DNA of 64,000 bases from assembly GCA_030761205.1 (NCBI GenBank), contig JAULJL010000024.1:15737122-15801121 (forward strand), written 5' to 3'. Both the position numbers and the translations under genes were made by a program. Below the pieces are notes generated by a model. That model saw only the letters and a list, made by a program, of their open reading frames with translations. It was not told the origin of the DNA and did not search any database. The DNA comes from Fremontodendron californicum. Its lineage: Eukaryota; Streptophyta; Magnoliopsida; Malvales; Malvaceae. Positions 24,279 to 35,218 of this stretch are shown in pieces. Numbering within the stretch: position 1 is the first letter of the stretch; the number at the start of each line of letters is the position of its first letter.

Positions 24279-25793
24279 CAAATAAAAATAAAATAAGAAA
24301 ATCTAATCTAATCCACTTTCGTAGGAAATCACGGTGGCACTTAGCATGTGACACAAGCCTTTAAACCCCTAGGTGTCCCTAGTGGACGAGTTTAGTCTCG
24401 TGAGGGTTTACTAGAACGATACCCACAAACATTGAAAAACTAAAATATAAATAAACTACATATACTAAAAATATTTACTCCTAATCCTTTCAATACAAAT
24501 TAGAGACAATCTTTGAACCAGTCTTATAAACTAATCAATAGCTTAAAGAATTTTACAAAAAATCATGCTTGAATGTAAATTGTTTGAGTTAAGCCAATAT
24601 TAACATAACATATTTCAATCAAAATAGTGCATGTTCAAATTTAATCTCAAGTTCTCACATGGGATACCCTCATGATTTTCACTCTTTAAAGTAGTGGTGA
24701 AGTGTTTACACTCAATCAATCTCATGAAAACAGTTCTACCATATTCTTGCTTGTCCACCTATTCTCCACTATTTAGATCATACAACTTCATGAATCAAGA
24801 GGTCTTTAATCAAGGTTGTAATGGGGCCAAGGGGTTTGTAATGTGGTTGAAGAACAAAAGGATAAAGATATCACAAAGGTTCCAAAGAGTTCATAAAGTT
24901 TAGAGACATAAAAAGATCATACAAAGAAACTTCTCAAAACTCTTTACAAGTACATAGTCACCTAAGCCGGATATTCATGTTGGGCCTTTTCTTCATTCTG
25001 AACAACTTTGTAACATCTTTTTCTTTTTCCCAAAATTCAAGAGATGATTCATATTTTTTTTTTGAATGTATTTGCCAGTATTCCATTTCTTTTTTTTTTT
25101 TTTGACTTTTCTTTTCTTTCCCCCCCACACTTATTTCTTGTTTCTAACCCAAATTTTCAATAGATCTTCCTTGTCTTTGCAACTTGTCTCAAAACATGCT
25201 AATTCATCTTTGGAACAAAGGTAAGGATATAAGTATATTTAGGTTAGGGACAAGTTATGGTTACCAAAGAGATAGCTTATTCAATGTAGGCTCAAATTGG
25301 CTCACTAGGGGTGTGTTCTCTTGGAACATCAATAAGGGATGGCTGTTTGGCCCTGGCTAAAAATCCTAATGCCTCTATCATATTCATGTTGTCACATGCA
25401 TCAATATAGTCTCAACAAGGTCTAAAGCAAGTTCTAGAGAATCATGTAATCATAAGAGCACTCAAGAAAGAAATTAGATTGATTTATATAATGCATCAAT
25501 CATTATAGGCTCAAAAACTCACAAGGATGATTATACAAGTCAGTTTTAAGTCTAAACATGCTTCTTTCTCAATCAACATATCATATTAACATTGGCTCAT
25601 AAAAAGGTTGACATCAAGCTCAATTCTCATGAAAATCTTCTCACTAATAAATCTGTTTTAGACTTATGCAATTCATATCTCATCATTGTATTAAAAAGGA
25701 ACTAAAACACACTCAAAAAAAAATAATAATAATAATAATAAAGACTCATATAAAAAATATAGTAGACAAAAATAAAAGAAATCCTAAATCATT
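24279..25793 (-). other. Non-coding 3' internal part of L
   Basis: No ORF resembling a protein family is seen. It contains T-runs near 25045-25110 and a third, hairpin-less ccccccacactta motif near 25120. Confidence 0.6.
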
Positions 25794-25831
25794 CCCCCCA
25801 CACTTAATTCTTACATTGTCCTCAATGTAAG
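25794..25831 (-). other. Second PPT-like tract with perfect hairpin in L
   Basis: ccccccacactta is followed by CTTACATTG (25810-25818), loop TCCT, and CAATGTAAG (25823-25831), a perfect 9-bp stem. The layout matches 24239-24278. It may be a second plus-strand primer or an RNA signal; its function is not known to me. Confidence 0.55.
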
Positions 25832-26123
25832 TCTATTAACCCAAATGAAAGAATCATGTGTAAGAGAAAAGAACTAATAACATAAGAATAGGAACAACTA
25901 AGACTCAAAATAAAACAAAACAAACTCATGCAACCTAAATAATTCTAAAATACTAAACAAAAATTAACAAGTAAACATAAAAAATAAAAATAAAAACAAT
26001 AAAAATAAAAATAATAAAAGAAAAAGGAAAAGAAAGAGAAAGCAAATCTGAATATGGAAGGTTGGCAATTTCTTCTTTAATTGGGTTGCCTTCCCAATTA
26101 ACACTTGAGTTAGTGTTTTGAAC

Positions 26124-27062
26124 CTAACCAACACCCCTTCTTGGCTTTTTAGGCTTGTCAGGCTCATACATGAAATTTTCCAAATTTATGCGTTTGAGAG
26201 GAAGCTTTCTTTGCACAACAGTGGATGCATTCTCCATTACAAGTATTATTCCATCATCCTTTGTGGTGCATATCTCATCGAGGAATGGAGCATATTTTGA
26301 TACTTGTTGAATGGCATCCACAAACAAGTTGTTTAAGGTTTCTGGCATGTGTTGTTCATGTTCTTCCTCCATGAACTTTGCAAATCTACTAGGAAAAGGT
26401 GGAGAAGAAACATTAGTAAAAAGTGGAACCTTAAACGTTACCTCAGGTGCCGAAATACTCTTATTTGGATTTGTGGCTTCATTATCCTCAAGAATAGAAT
26501 CCATCTCTAATTTTGTCTCATCCTCATCTTGTTCCTCATTCCTCAAGGTCACAATCGTAGCATTCTCCTTTGGGTTAATCATCGTTTGGGCAGGGAGTTC
26601 TTCAGATCTTTGTGCTACCCATCCCACCATACTACTAGTCAATTGGATCATTTGCTTTTCCAAACTCTGGATGCTTGCCCTTGTTTCCTGTTGAAATTGC
26701 AATGTATCAGTAACAAGAGAATAGACAAGATCTTCTAAAGAAGTACCTGAGTTTTGAGTCATATGTGGTGGTTGAAAAAGATCTGGTTCTTGGGACCATG
26801 ATTGATTGAAGCTAGATGGATGAGTGTAATTGGCATAAGGATCTACTTCTTGGTAATTTTCCGAATAGCCATAAGTAGTATGATCCCACCATCCCTCATG
26901 GTAAGTGTTTGAGTAATGATCATACTGTTGGTCTTGGAACACTTGATGGCCTTGACATCCTCCCATGGCCAATTGTTGAACTAGGGAAGTGAGATTGGCT
27001 TGTTGATTCTCCATGTTCATGTATGCCACCAACTCTTCAAGTGTTAGATTGCTCAACTCCAT
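26124..27062 (-). CDS. gag: Intact gag-like protein of L, 312 codons
   Basis: Opens with a true ATG at 27062 about 125 bases inside the PBS and runs to a stop with no lesion. The first 110 residues are rich in Tyr, His, Gln and Ser. A coiled-coil-like segment follows (SIQSLEKQMIQLTSSMVGWV, near residue 135-155). Then come LPAQTMINPKENATIVTLRN, PPFPSRFAKF and a segment ending VVQRKLPLK, which parallel the gag C-terminus/pre-protease part of Athila-like gypsy elements. The capsid N-terminal domain, zinc knuckle and protease are missing, so this is a truncated gag. In a young non-autonomous element an open truncated gag may still help packaging; that is inference. No other gene is present in the element. 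Confidence 0.75.
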   Translation of the reverse strand: MELSNLTLEELVAYMNMENQQANLTSLVQQLAMGGCQGHQVFQDQQYDHYSNTYHEGWWDHTTYGYSENYQEVDPYANYTHPSSFNQSWSQEPDLFQPPHMTQNSGTSLEDLVYSLVTDTLQFQQETRASIQSLEKQMIQLTSSMVGWVAQRSEELPAQTMINPKENATIVTLRNEEQDEDETKLEMDSILEDNEATNPNKSISAPEVTFKVPLFTNVSSPPFPSRFAKFMEEEHEQHMPETLNNLFVDAIQQVSKYAPFLDEICTTKDDGIILVMENASTVVQRKLPLKRINLENFMYEPDKPKKPRRGVG

Positions 27063-27065
27063 CGT

Positions 27066-27089
27066 TTTTTTTTTTTTTTTTTTTTTTTC
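27066..27089. repeat. Poly-T tract
   Basis: A run of about 24 T just outside the gag start of L (poly-A on the element strand, in the leader). Confidence 0.85.
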
Positions 27090-27185
27090 AAAATTTGATA
27101 AGAAAAACTTGTATGTACAAGAAAATAAAACTAATTAGAACTGAAAATAAGAATAAACCAAGTAACAAATAGACTAAAGAAAACA

Positions 27186-27204
27186 ATCCCCGGCAACGGC
27201 GCCA
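27186..27204 (-). other. Primer binding site of L (tRNA-Asp type)
   Basis: The minus strand reads TGGCGCCGTTGCCGGGGAT, six bases inside the 5' LTR. From memory it is complementary to the 3' end of plant tRNA-Asp including CCA. Confidence 0.9.
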
Positions 27205-27210
27205 AAAATT

Positions 27211-29227
27211 TGATGCACCCAAAAGAGTGTATCTTATTTAACCTTGCACTAAAAAGATAAATTGTAAGTATAGTAGTTAGCAAGGGTCGAGTCCTCAGGG
27301 ATTGGGTTTTAGTTTATAAGTTAATAGTTTAAAACTTAAATTCAAGAACAATAAAAGAAAAGGGGTTTTTGAAGCCAGATTTAAACTAAAGTAAATAATA
27401 AGAATAAGATGCAAGGCGGTATAACCAGCCAATAAAAATATATATACTAAATTAGGCGGTATAACCAGCCAATAAAAATATATATACTAAATTAGGCGGT
27501 ATAACCAGCCAATAAAAACAAAAACAAAGTTAATATACAAATTAGGCGGTATAACCAGCCAATAAAAATAAATATAAAAAATAAGCAAACTAAAAGTAAG
27601 AAAACAAATAAGTAAGAAGAATCAAATATGAAAAATATGGTTAAGGTTTCATTCTCCACCACTAGACATCATTAAGAATCAATTTCAGATCTATCAATAT
27701 CAACCAACTATCAAAGTTAACAACCGTAGATAACAACAAGCTCTGTTACCCCAATCTTTCCTTAGTTTGTCGTTAAATAGAACAAGCTCTCTATTTAATC
27801 TCTAACCATTAAACAACCTAGAATAAGCTCTCTAAATTCAATTTAATGGCAGCTTTATGATGAGAAAGATAGGTTGATCTAAGCAACAAACACATAAGCT
27901 CGGATTGTTCAACTTAGGTTATGTTCCACTTTGCAATTATTGAAAACTTGACCATAATCATTAATCACAAATTGCCACTTATGAATAGGAAATCAAGACA
28001 ATTACACGGATCAAGACTCCTAAACTAGCAATAGATAATTATCAAGATCTATCTAGTTGTACACCTAAATAAATCAAGACAACATCATGAACAATTCTTG
28101 TAGAAGAACATAAGCAACTTTGATAGAAAATTAATGATAGATAGAATCTGAAAATCAATCACAAAACATGTCTAGGGCTTTGAAATCACCCTTAACCAAA
28201 TAGAAGTTTAGCCTAGCATAGGCATTATAAACATAAAATTAAATAGAATCTAAGAAGAAAATAAAAGAAAGAAAGAAGAAGAAGAAGAATATTAATTATC
28301 CAACCTCTTGCTCTTTCTAAAGAAAAACAAAACTAGAGAAAAGAAAGAAGAAGAAAACTTAGAGAATTTTATTACAATGGCTAATATCCTACCTATGTAC
28401 AATATCCTCCCTTACAATCATCCAAGGCCCTCTATTTATACACATTTTGGAGGGCTAAATGACAAGAGACAAGCTTTACAAATTTCAAAGGTAGGTATAT
28501 GACGATTTTGATTAGCCAACTTGATGGTCGATTTCTTCAATATTGGAGGCCTGATCTGATCACATGGTCTTCTAGACAAAGGTTCCCCTATCAGTTACGG
28601 AACCATAGCCGTTGGAATCAGCTCATTTGCTGATGTGGTTAAGCAGATATGGGCAAAATACGAAAACATGTCAGCACAGACGTCATTGCACATCAGCCAC
28701 CTTGATGGTCGATTTCTTCAATATTGGAGGCCTGATCTAATCACATGGTCTTCTAGACAAAGGTTCCCCTATCAGTTACGGAACCATAGCCGTTGGAATC
28801 AGCTCATTTGCTGATGTGGTTAAGCAGATATGGGCAAAATACGAGAACATGTCAGCACAGACGTCATTGCACATCAGCCAACTTGATGGTCGATTTCGCT
28901 AGGGAAAACGACTCCGTTTTAAGAAGTGTAAAACATGAAAAAGATATATATGCCTCTTAGCTTTGCACGGCTACAAATTTCAGCCTTATTGCTTCAGTGA
29001 AACTCCAGATATAGCTGATATGGCAAAAGGTGTCGGAACTGGAACTGAACTGGATTTGCCCTTAATTCTAGTAATCTGAAATCACTCAAAGAAACTTCTG
29101 AAAAACACCAAATTACATAAAAATATAAAAGATCATAAACACAATTAGACTAAACAATAATAACTCGTATTTGACACAAAACAATAATAAAACATAACTA
29201 AAAACTATATAATTATACGAGTTATCA
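27211..29227 (-). repeat. 5' LTR of L, 2017 bp
   Basis: Collinear and nearly identical with 22263-24238. It has four rather than three aggcggtataaccagcc units (27414-27567) and the same 181-bp duplication (units start at 28513 and 28694). ACGTCA lies at 28680 and 28861, upstream of the TATA box on the element strand. Confidence 0.93.
28432..28440 (-). promoter_or_regulatory. TATA box in 5' LTR of L
   Basis: The minus strand reads TATAAATAG, a good plant TATA box, about 790 bases into the LTR. It would put the RNA start near 28405 and give U3 of about 0.8 kb. Confidence 0.6.
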
Positions 29228-29232
29228 CTCAC
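29228..29232. repeat. Right target-site duplication of L (ctcac)
   Basis: Exact repeat of 22258-22262; the coding frame of G resumes here. Confidence 0.9.
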
Positions 29233-30780
29233 CCTAAAGTTGGGCGTTACCAAACTATTGTTATGCAAAGGCTCGCAGCTAGTAGCGAGGCAAGTAAATG
29301 GTGAATACGAGGTCAGGGAACCCACCTTGATCAAGTATCATGAGAAAGTATCCAAATTGAGAGAAGGATTTGAGAAACTGGTTAATTAGTAGGCCGCCAG
29401 GGAAGAGAATACGAGGGCAGATATTTTGTCCAAGCTTGCATCATCCATTGAGATCAAGTAGAGAGGAAAAATCCTATTGGAACATTGCCAGATACCAAAC
29501 TATCAGGGCGAAGAAGAACTCCTCAGTATCATGGACGAGCCTAGCTGGCTGACACCCATTATGGGCTATATCACGGGAAAAACCATTCCAGAAGATCCTA
29601 AGGAGTAGGCAAAGCTAAGGGCGAGGGCCGCCAGGTACACCTTGATTGGAGAGGTCGTGTATAAGAAAGCATTCAGTCAGCCTTTGCTCAGATGTCTGGT
29701 ACCAGAGGAAGCCAGCTATGTCTTGAGAGAAATTCATGAAGGAGTTTGTGGTAATCATATGAGAGAAAGAGAGTTGCCATAAAAAGCATTAAGACAAGGG
29801 TTTTACTGGCCCATCATGAAGGCCGATGCTGCAAAAATAGTAAAGAGGTGTGATAAGTGTCAGAAGTTTGCCGCTGTGCGCAGGCAACTGAAAGTAGTGC
29901 TCAGCCAACTCTCCAGCCCCAGGCCCTTTACCATGTGGGGTATCGACATCTTGGGACCTTTCCTCATCGCCATTGGACAGAAGAAATTTGTCATAGTTGC
30001 CTGCGAATACTTCACCAAATGGGTGGAGGCTATAGCTGTGGCGACCATTACAGAGATGGTTATCGAGAGCTTTGTGTGGAAGTTTATTGCATGCAGATAT
30101 GGCGTCCCCAACACCATTGTGGCAGATAATGGTACGCAATTCCAAGGGGGCAAGCTGAAAAAACTCTGTGAGAACTTCAAGACTCTTCTCACACACAGCT
30201 TGATGAAGCATCCTTAGACCAATGGCCAAGTTGAAGCGATGAATAAAAAGATCCTCCAAGGGTTGAAGAAAAAACTAGATGACGCCAAAAGGGCATGGTT
30301 GAAGAGATGCCGGGAGTTCTATAGGCTATCCGAACCACGTCCCATACGGGTACAGGAGAAACACCGTTTAATCTGATGTATAGGACGAAAGCTGTAATAC
30401 CAGCTGAGATCGACATTAACTCTTTGAGGACAACCCACTATGAGCCCGCCTCAAGTGAGGTAGCACTAAAGGCGAACCTTGATCTACTCGAAGAAATCAG
30501 AGATTTGGCTCAAGTAAAGTTGGCAGCCAGGACCCAGCAGGTTGTCAAGTATTATAACTCCAGGGTCAAAAACCAATAATTTTAGATTGGCGACTTGGTT
30601 CACAGGAATTGTAAGGCGAGCAGACTAGCGAGCGAGCAAGGAAAAATGACCCTAATTTGGGAAGGCCCCTACAAGGTCATCAAGAAGATTGGCTCAGGAG
30701 CCTACACCTTGGAGTGAATGAATGGAAGTCTTGTACCTCGGACTTGGAATGCAATTCATTTGAAGAAATACTACTTGTAA
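29233..30780 (+). pseudogene. pol: G pol, part 2: end of second RNase H and integrase
   Basis: Resumes as LKLGVTKLLLCKGSQLVARQ and NGEYEVREPTLIKYHEKV (end of second RNase H), then NTRADILSKLASS. Integrase begins near 29735 with a zinc-binding H-H-C-C set (EIHEGVCGNH, RCDKCQKF). The catalytic core has D in GIDILGPF (29945), D in ADNGTQF (30125) and E in NGQVEAMN (30233), which is D,D(35)E spacing. A stop at 30215 and a frameshift near 30310 break it. The C-terminal part (NLMYRTKAVIPAEI, GPYKVIKKIGSGAYTLE) ends with LKKYYL and a stop at 30780. An integrase would insert element DNA into the genome; this copy is dead. The longest open piece is 29816-30217. Confidence 0.85.
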
Positions 30781-30869
30781 TAAATTTTGTATTTTTTCAT
30801 CATGAACACATAATGAAACGAAATTGCATTTTGTAGGCAAAATCTGAGTCAACAACTCCTTAATCCTCG

Positions 30870-31530
30870 CCTCTTATGCATCCAAGCACGCCCAACTGCC
30901 TCTAACTGGCCCTATCATTTGTCCAAGAATGCTCAACGGCCTCTAACTGACCCATCCAAGCATTCACGCACGTGTGCTCGCCAAGCGACACCGTGTAACA
31001 TGCCCAACGGCCTTTAACTGATCCTCTCATACATCCAAGCACGTCCAACGGCCTCTAACTGGCCCTATCATGCGTCCAAGAATGCTCAATAGCCTCTACC
31101 TAGCTGACCCAAGCATTCACACACGTGTGCTCGCCAAGCTACACCGTGCAACACACCCAACTGCCTCTAACTGGCCCTCTCATGCGTCCAAGCACGCCCA
31201 ACGGCTTCTAAATGCCTCTCTCATGCGTCCAAGCATGCCCAACGTCCTCTAACTAGCCCCCTTATGCATCCAAGCATGCCCAACGGCGTCTAGCTGGCTC
31301 TATCATGTGTCCAAGAATGCTCAGCGGCCTCTAACTGGCCCTATCATGCGTCCAAGAATGCTTAACGGCCTTTAACAAGCCCATCCATGCCTTCACGCAA
31401 GTGTGCTTGCCAAGCGACACCGTGTAACACGCCCAATGGCCTCTAACTGGCCCTCTCATGCATCCAAGAATGCTCAACTGCCTCTAACTGGCCCATCCAT
31501 GCGATGACAGGTGCTCGCTACGCGACACTA
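30870..31530. repeat. GC-rich ~41-bp tandem array after G pol
   Basis: About 12-14 diverged units. The consensus halves are atgcgtccaagcacgcccaa and cggcctctaactggccctatc. Some units carry an insert with gtgtgctcgccaagcgacac. It is clearly more GC-rich than its surroundings and lies between integrase and the end of the antisense ORF. Confidence 0.85.
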
Positions 31531-31664
31531 TAAAAAGCAATTCACTGTAACATACATAAAACATAACACAGAACAAAAAATGCACATCACCAAACAAGAC
31601 AAAATGTTAAAAACAAAATTCTATTCATTTAAGACAATGGAATTTTACATTTTAAAGAGCAACC

Positions 31665-34600
31665 CTATTCTACTATAACGGGGCCCTTGATGTTAACTAC
31701 ATTATTATCATTTCTACCAACATCCTGGTGGCCTTCCATGGTCTCGCCGCCAACAGCCACAGCGTCTACATCCATGGCGTCCTTGGCAGAGTCGTCCACT
31801 TCCATACCCGCGGCGACGTCCACCTCCCCAACTTCAAGAGCAGGATCATCGAAATGCTTTCAGAAGGAGTGGATGGAGGGTTATTAGCTGCCAGACGTTG
31901 CCTAAGACTTTCGAGCGCGACGACGTCAAGGAATAAGGGATCAAACCCCTTTGGAACCTCCTCGAGGGCTGAAAAATTAGTTCCCCGAAGATCCAATGGC
32001 CCGAACCGTGCCTGAACGAGGGACAGGGCATTCATCCTATAGCAGACCCAGGCCTCCAAGGTTTCATCCAGGATCTTCTCCTCCTATTCTTTCAGCTTAG
32101 CCCCCATTCCTTGTCAGGGCCTTCATTCTATCTCACCCTGACTCGATTAGGCGATCCCTCATAATAAGGACCTTCTCTTGAAAATAAGCCAAGATTTCCT
32201 CGGTGAGCACTCCAAGGCGATCCGCCTCAGCAGTTTTATCCTCACAGGCCTTCTTAGCGTTGAGTACCTTCTTATTCGCCTCTTTCAATTGACCCTCCAA
32301 CTCGATAACACGAGCAGCAGAGGTGCTCGCCATTTTCGCTTTTGCGTTCATCCTCTCTTCAGAGTCAGCCACCTTCTTAGTAGCTTCCTCCAGCAGGCGA
32401 TCAATTTCCCTACCCCGATTATACAGTGCCAAGGACATCATTTCACCCTGCAATAAAAGCAAACGAGTTAATAATAACAAATGACAAAGGAATGGATGAT
32501 CACCCATAAGCCCTAGACAACGCCCCACCTCGATTTGAAAGGCCACTAGGGAGCGCTGGGTCAAAGCGGGCGCTTGAAGCTCTATCTCCTGCTGAGTCCC
32601 CAACGCGACGTTCTCTCGCAACCACATCATGGTTCTATCCACGTCGATGGGGATCTCAGTTATTGGCAAACGTTCCCACCAAGTAAAATAATTGTTACCG
32701 CTGGCTGAACCTGCACGGCCAACCCTGGGAGCTTTCGACCTAGCCACGATGCGATCTTCTTCTTGAGAGCTCCCTTTTTTATGGGCTTTCTTACCCTTCT
32801 CGATGTTTTTACCCTTATCTTGCGTGCCTAGTACAGGACTGGATAAGGATGTGCTCTGAGTACTCGTTGGCTGAGTGTCACCAGTCGTGGTCGTCGTGAG
32901 GGGGCAAGGTAGAGTGAAGTCTCTTATCCTGACTCCCCCATGGTCGGTCTTCTACTTCTTAGAATGAGGGCCCTTTTCTTTCTTCGAAGGGCTCTTCCCA
33001 GTCGCAGAGGTCTCTCGGCCCATCAAACACGACGCCAGTCTTGACCCACCAGCCATAACTGCAATCAAACCAATAACAATATTAGACAACATAGGGGCCC
33101 CAAGGCACGAGGGATAAGAAAACTATCTAGAACTGACTACCACGCCCTAAGGGTCGCCATATATCTAAGCCCCCCCCCCCCCCGAAGAAGAGAACCTCAC
33201 TCTCAGAATACAAATTATCCTTCCTTAGCATAGCCTCAAAATCAGACTACTATTCACACTCCCCCTTAACCTCCACCCTTCGCCGTGAGTCAACGATACC
33301 ACTTTCGTGAGTACTAGAATCTAAGGACAGCTCTATCATCGGAGGAGCCCAAGATAGGGCGACAGCAGGGGGACCCAAGGCACAATGGCGAGCAGGTCCC
33401 CAAACACCTCATCGTCCATATTAGAGGTGACTGGTCCCTGAGGCTGACGTGCTAGAGTCTATCCAGGTCAGGGATCGGCAAGTCCCTAAAAGGGTCCAAA
33501 GGCTCACCGATGACATCGTCGCCTACTACAAAACAAAGAACAACCCCTCAGCATAAGCAAAAAAACTAATAATCCTGAACACTCGAATCAGACATCAGCA
33601 AAAAAAACCCACCTTCAAATCTTCAAAGTCGGACAAAGGATTGACATGGAAAGAGGTCGTCTCAGCTCTTTCGGGCACCTAGACTGCCATGAAGGACGCG
33701 ACACTATCCTTGTCGAATACAAGGTATAGGTGACCCGTGAGTAGTTTCACCATAAAATCCTTCCCACCTTCAGGCCGAATTGGACCTACTTGTGGAGGAA
33801 GCACACAATCGAACGCCATCCGATTAGGATTCTTGTTCTTCAGGCAATAACGGTAGACGTTCTTAGGCATCACCGTCCTTCCCTAATAAATAGTGTGCTC
33901 TTGGTAATAGTTGAACTAATCCAGTTCAGCAGCTCCCATGGGCACTTTGGACTTCTTCTTGCTCTCCAAAGGGTATGACCAAGTCACCTTGAAGTCCCAT
34001 TTCGTTTCATACTTCAACTTTGCAGCGAAAAACTTGCTTCGTATAATATGACGATTGCTAGGAGTATTGACGAGTACCTTGTTCTTCCGGGCAGATAAAT
34101 AAGACCGGTTGCCACAGCTATCATCTAAACTCTTCATCTAGAATAGGTTGTGAAAGGTCACCACATGGGGAACCTACCCCGGTATACAACAATCAATGAA
34201 GAATGATACCAATACTGGCCATGACATCCCAGTCAATTGAGCAATGACGACCCCATTCAAATCAAGGCAAAATCCAAAAAACCCATGTAGTGGAAGATGA
34301 AAGCCTCCCTCAAACATGTGTGTGTAAAAACATACTTCACGCTCGCCAAATAGCAGTTGACTCGCCCGGCGACCCCCGTCAGGAAGAACAAATTCGTAGC
34401 GATAATGAGGAAGGCAAATGCCCCTGTTACAAAGATAGGCCTCCATCTCCTGGTGGGTGAGGTTACATGATTCATCATCTCCCCACTCTTCCCCAACACC
34501 ACTACCACCAACGTCCTCTTGATCCTCAGGGCAAGGAGCGGCGACATCTTCAGTGTTACCACCAACCACCCCACTACCATCACTGCCTTTCGCACCACAT

Positions 34601-34784
34601 CCAGCGACATATCGAGCACCCTCCTCAACTTTTTGACTCAATTTCGACAATCCAATATTAGACCTCGTAGCCCGAACACCTTCTTCAATCTCCAGATCAA
34701 CCTCTGACATCTCCACTTCCGTTTCCTCAGCTCCGCAGCCCAAGATCGGCCCTCCAACTCCTCAGAACCCTCACTATTACTCAT
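31665..34784 (-). pseudogene. Antisense ORF of G (putative gypsy-type transposon domain protein)
   Basis: Opposite to pol, pieces of one long protein line up from an ATG at 34784 to a stop at 31665, about 1,000 codons. An acidic N-terminus leads to LCNRGICLPHYRYEFVLPDG, then GEREVCFYTHMFEGGFHLPL and LTGMSWPVLVSFFIDC near 34400-34190. This resembles the plant domain called putative gypsy-type transposon (PF04195, from memory). Lys-rich pieces follow (33679-34137), then a coiled-coil-like C-terminal region (32133-32747: RVIELEGQLKEANKKVLNAK) and a last part ending GHQDVGRNDNNVVNIKGPV. Frameshifts (near 34740 and 31840) and stops break it. Tat/Retand-like elements are known to carry antisense ORFs here. 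Its function is unknown. Confidence 0.65.
33170..33183. repeat. C14 homopolymer
   Basis: Fourteen C in a row (G14 on the antisense ORF strand), a likely slippage site and one reason the antisense frame is broken here. Confidence 0.9.
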
Positions 34785-35207
34785 CACTGTTCTATAGTAT
34801 GGTCATGACATCCAACAACCACCCCAACAAAAACAAAAATAAACATAAGAAAAATAAACCAATCACAAATACCTATGCAAATCTCTGACGACATCTTCCG
34901 ATCTCAATGCGACAACAACCACCGTAAAAGACAACGCTCAACCACCACTTCAGTAGAAAAATGACAAGAAGAAAAGAAACAGCGACCCGAAAAAACCCTA
35001 AAGACTATTTATAATCGATGTAATAAAAAGTGCAATAATTTTTGAGAAAAATCGACCATCGTCCCTATCACAACATGACATGTGGCAATATCTCGTATAC
35101 AGCACAACCTAAAGCATCAACAGTTATAAATTTTTCCCACTAAAATAGCATAGACCTCGCCAAGCACATCAGGCTCGTCGACGGCCACTTTATGACCACC
35201 GCCTCGC
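34785..35207. other. Region between antisense ORF and PPT of G
   Basis: Non-coding. It contains the minus-strand TATA box at 35005-35013, so it may be the promoter and leader of the antisense ORF as well as the 3' UTR of G. Confidence 0.5.
35005..35013 (-). promoter_or_regulatory. TATA box upstream of the antisense ORF
   Basis: The minus strand reads TATAAATAG, 221 bases upstream of the antisense ATG at 34784, a normal promoter distance. The same octamer-plus-G is the TATA box of the G LTR in the sense direction. Confidence 0.5.
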
Positions 35208-35218
35208 TTGGGGGAAAT
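35208..35218 (+). other. Polypurine tract of G
   Basis: ttgggggaaat lies directly before the LTR start TGTTAAACC. Confidence 0.7.

Larger units (their letters stand above)
22263..29227 (-). mobile_element. L: young non-autonomous LTR retrotransposon (Athila-like LARD), 6965 bp
   Basis: It has TG...CA LTRs of 1976 and 2017 bp, a perfect 5-bp target duplication, a tRNA-Asp-type PBS next to the right LTR and a PPT next to the left LTR, so it reads on the minus strand. The internal region is only 3.0 kb and codes for one gag-like ORF with no pol. By eye the LTRs differ by about half a dozen substitutions and one 40-bp repeat unit, so the insertion is recent. It splits the second RNase H of G so precisely that removing L and one target copy restores the reading frame (LAGLKLTLKLGVTKLLL). 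The tRNA-Asp PBS and gag type suggest an Athila-like parent; that is inference. Confidence 0.93.

Noticed and set aside
31687..32015. Plus-strand ORFs in the antisense ORF region (also 34467-34707)
   Set aside because: They are complements of the recognisable antisense protein.
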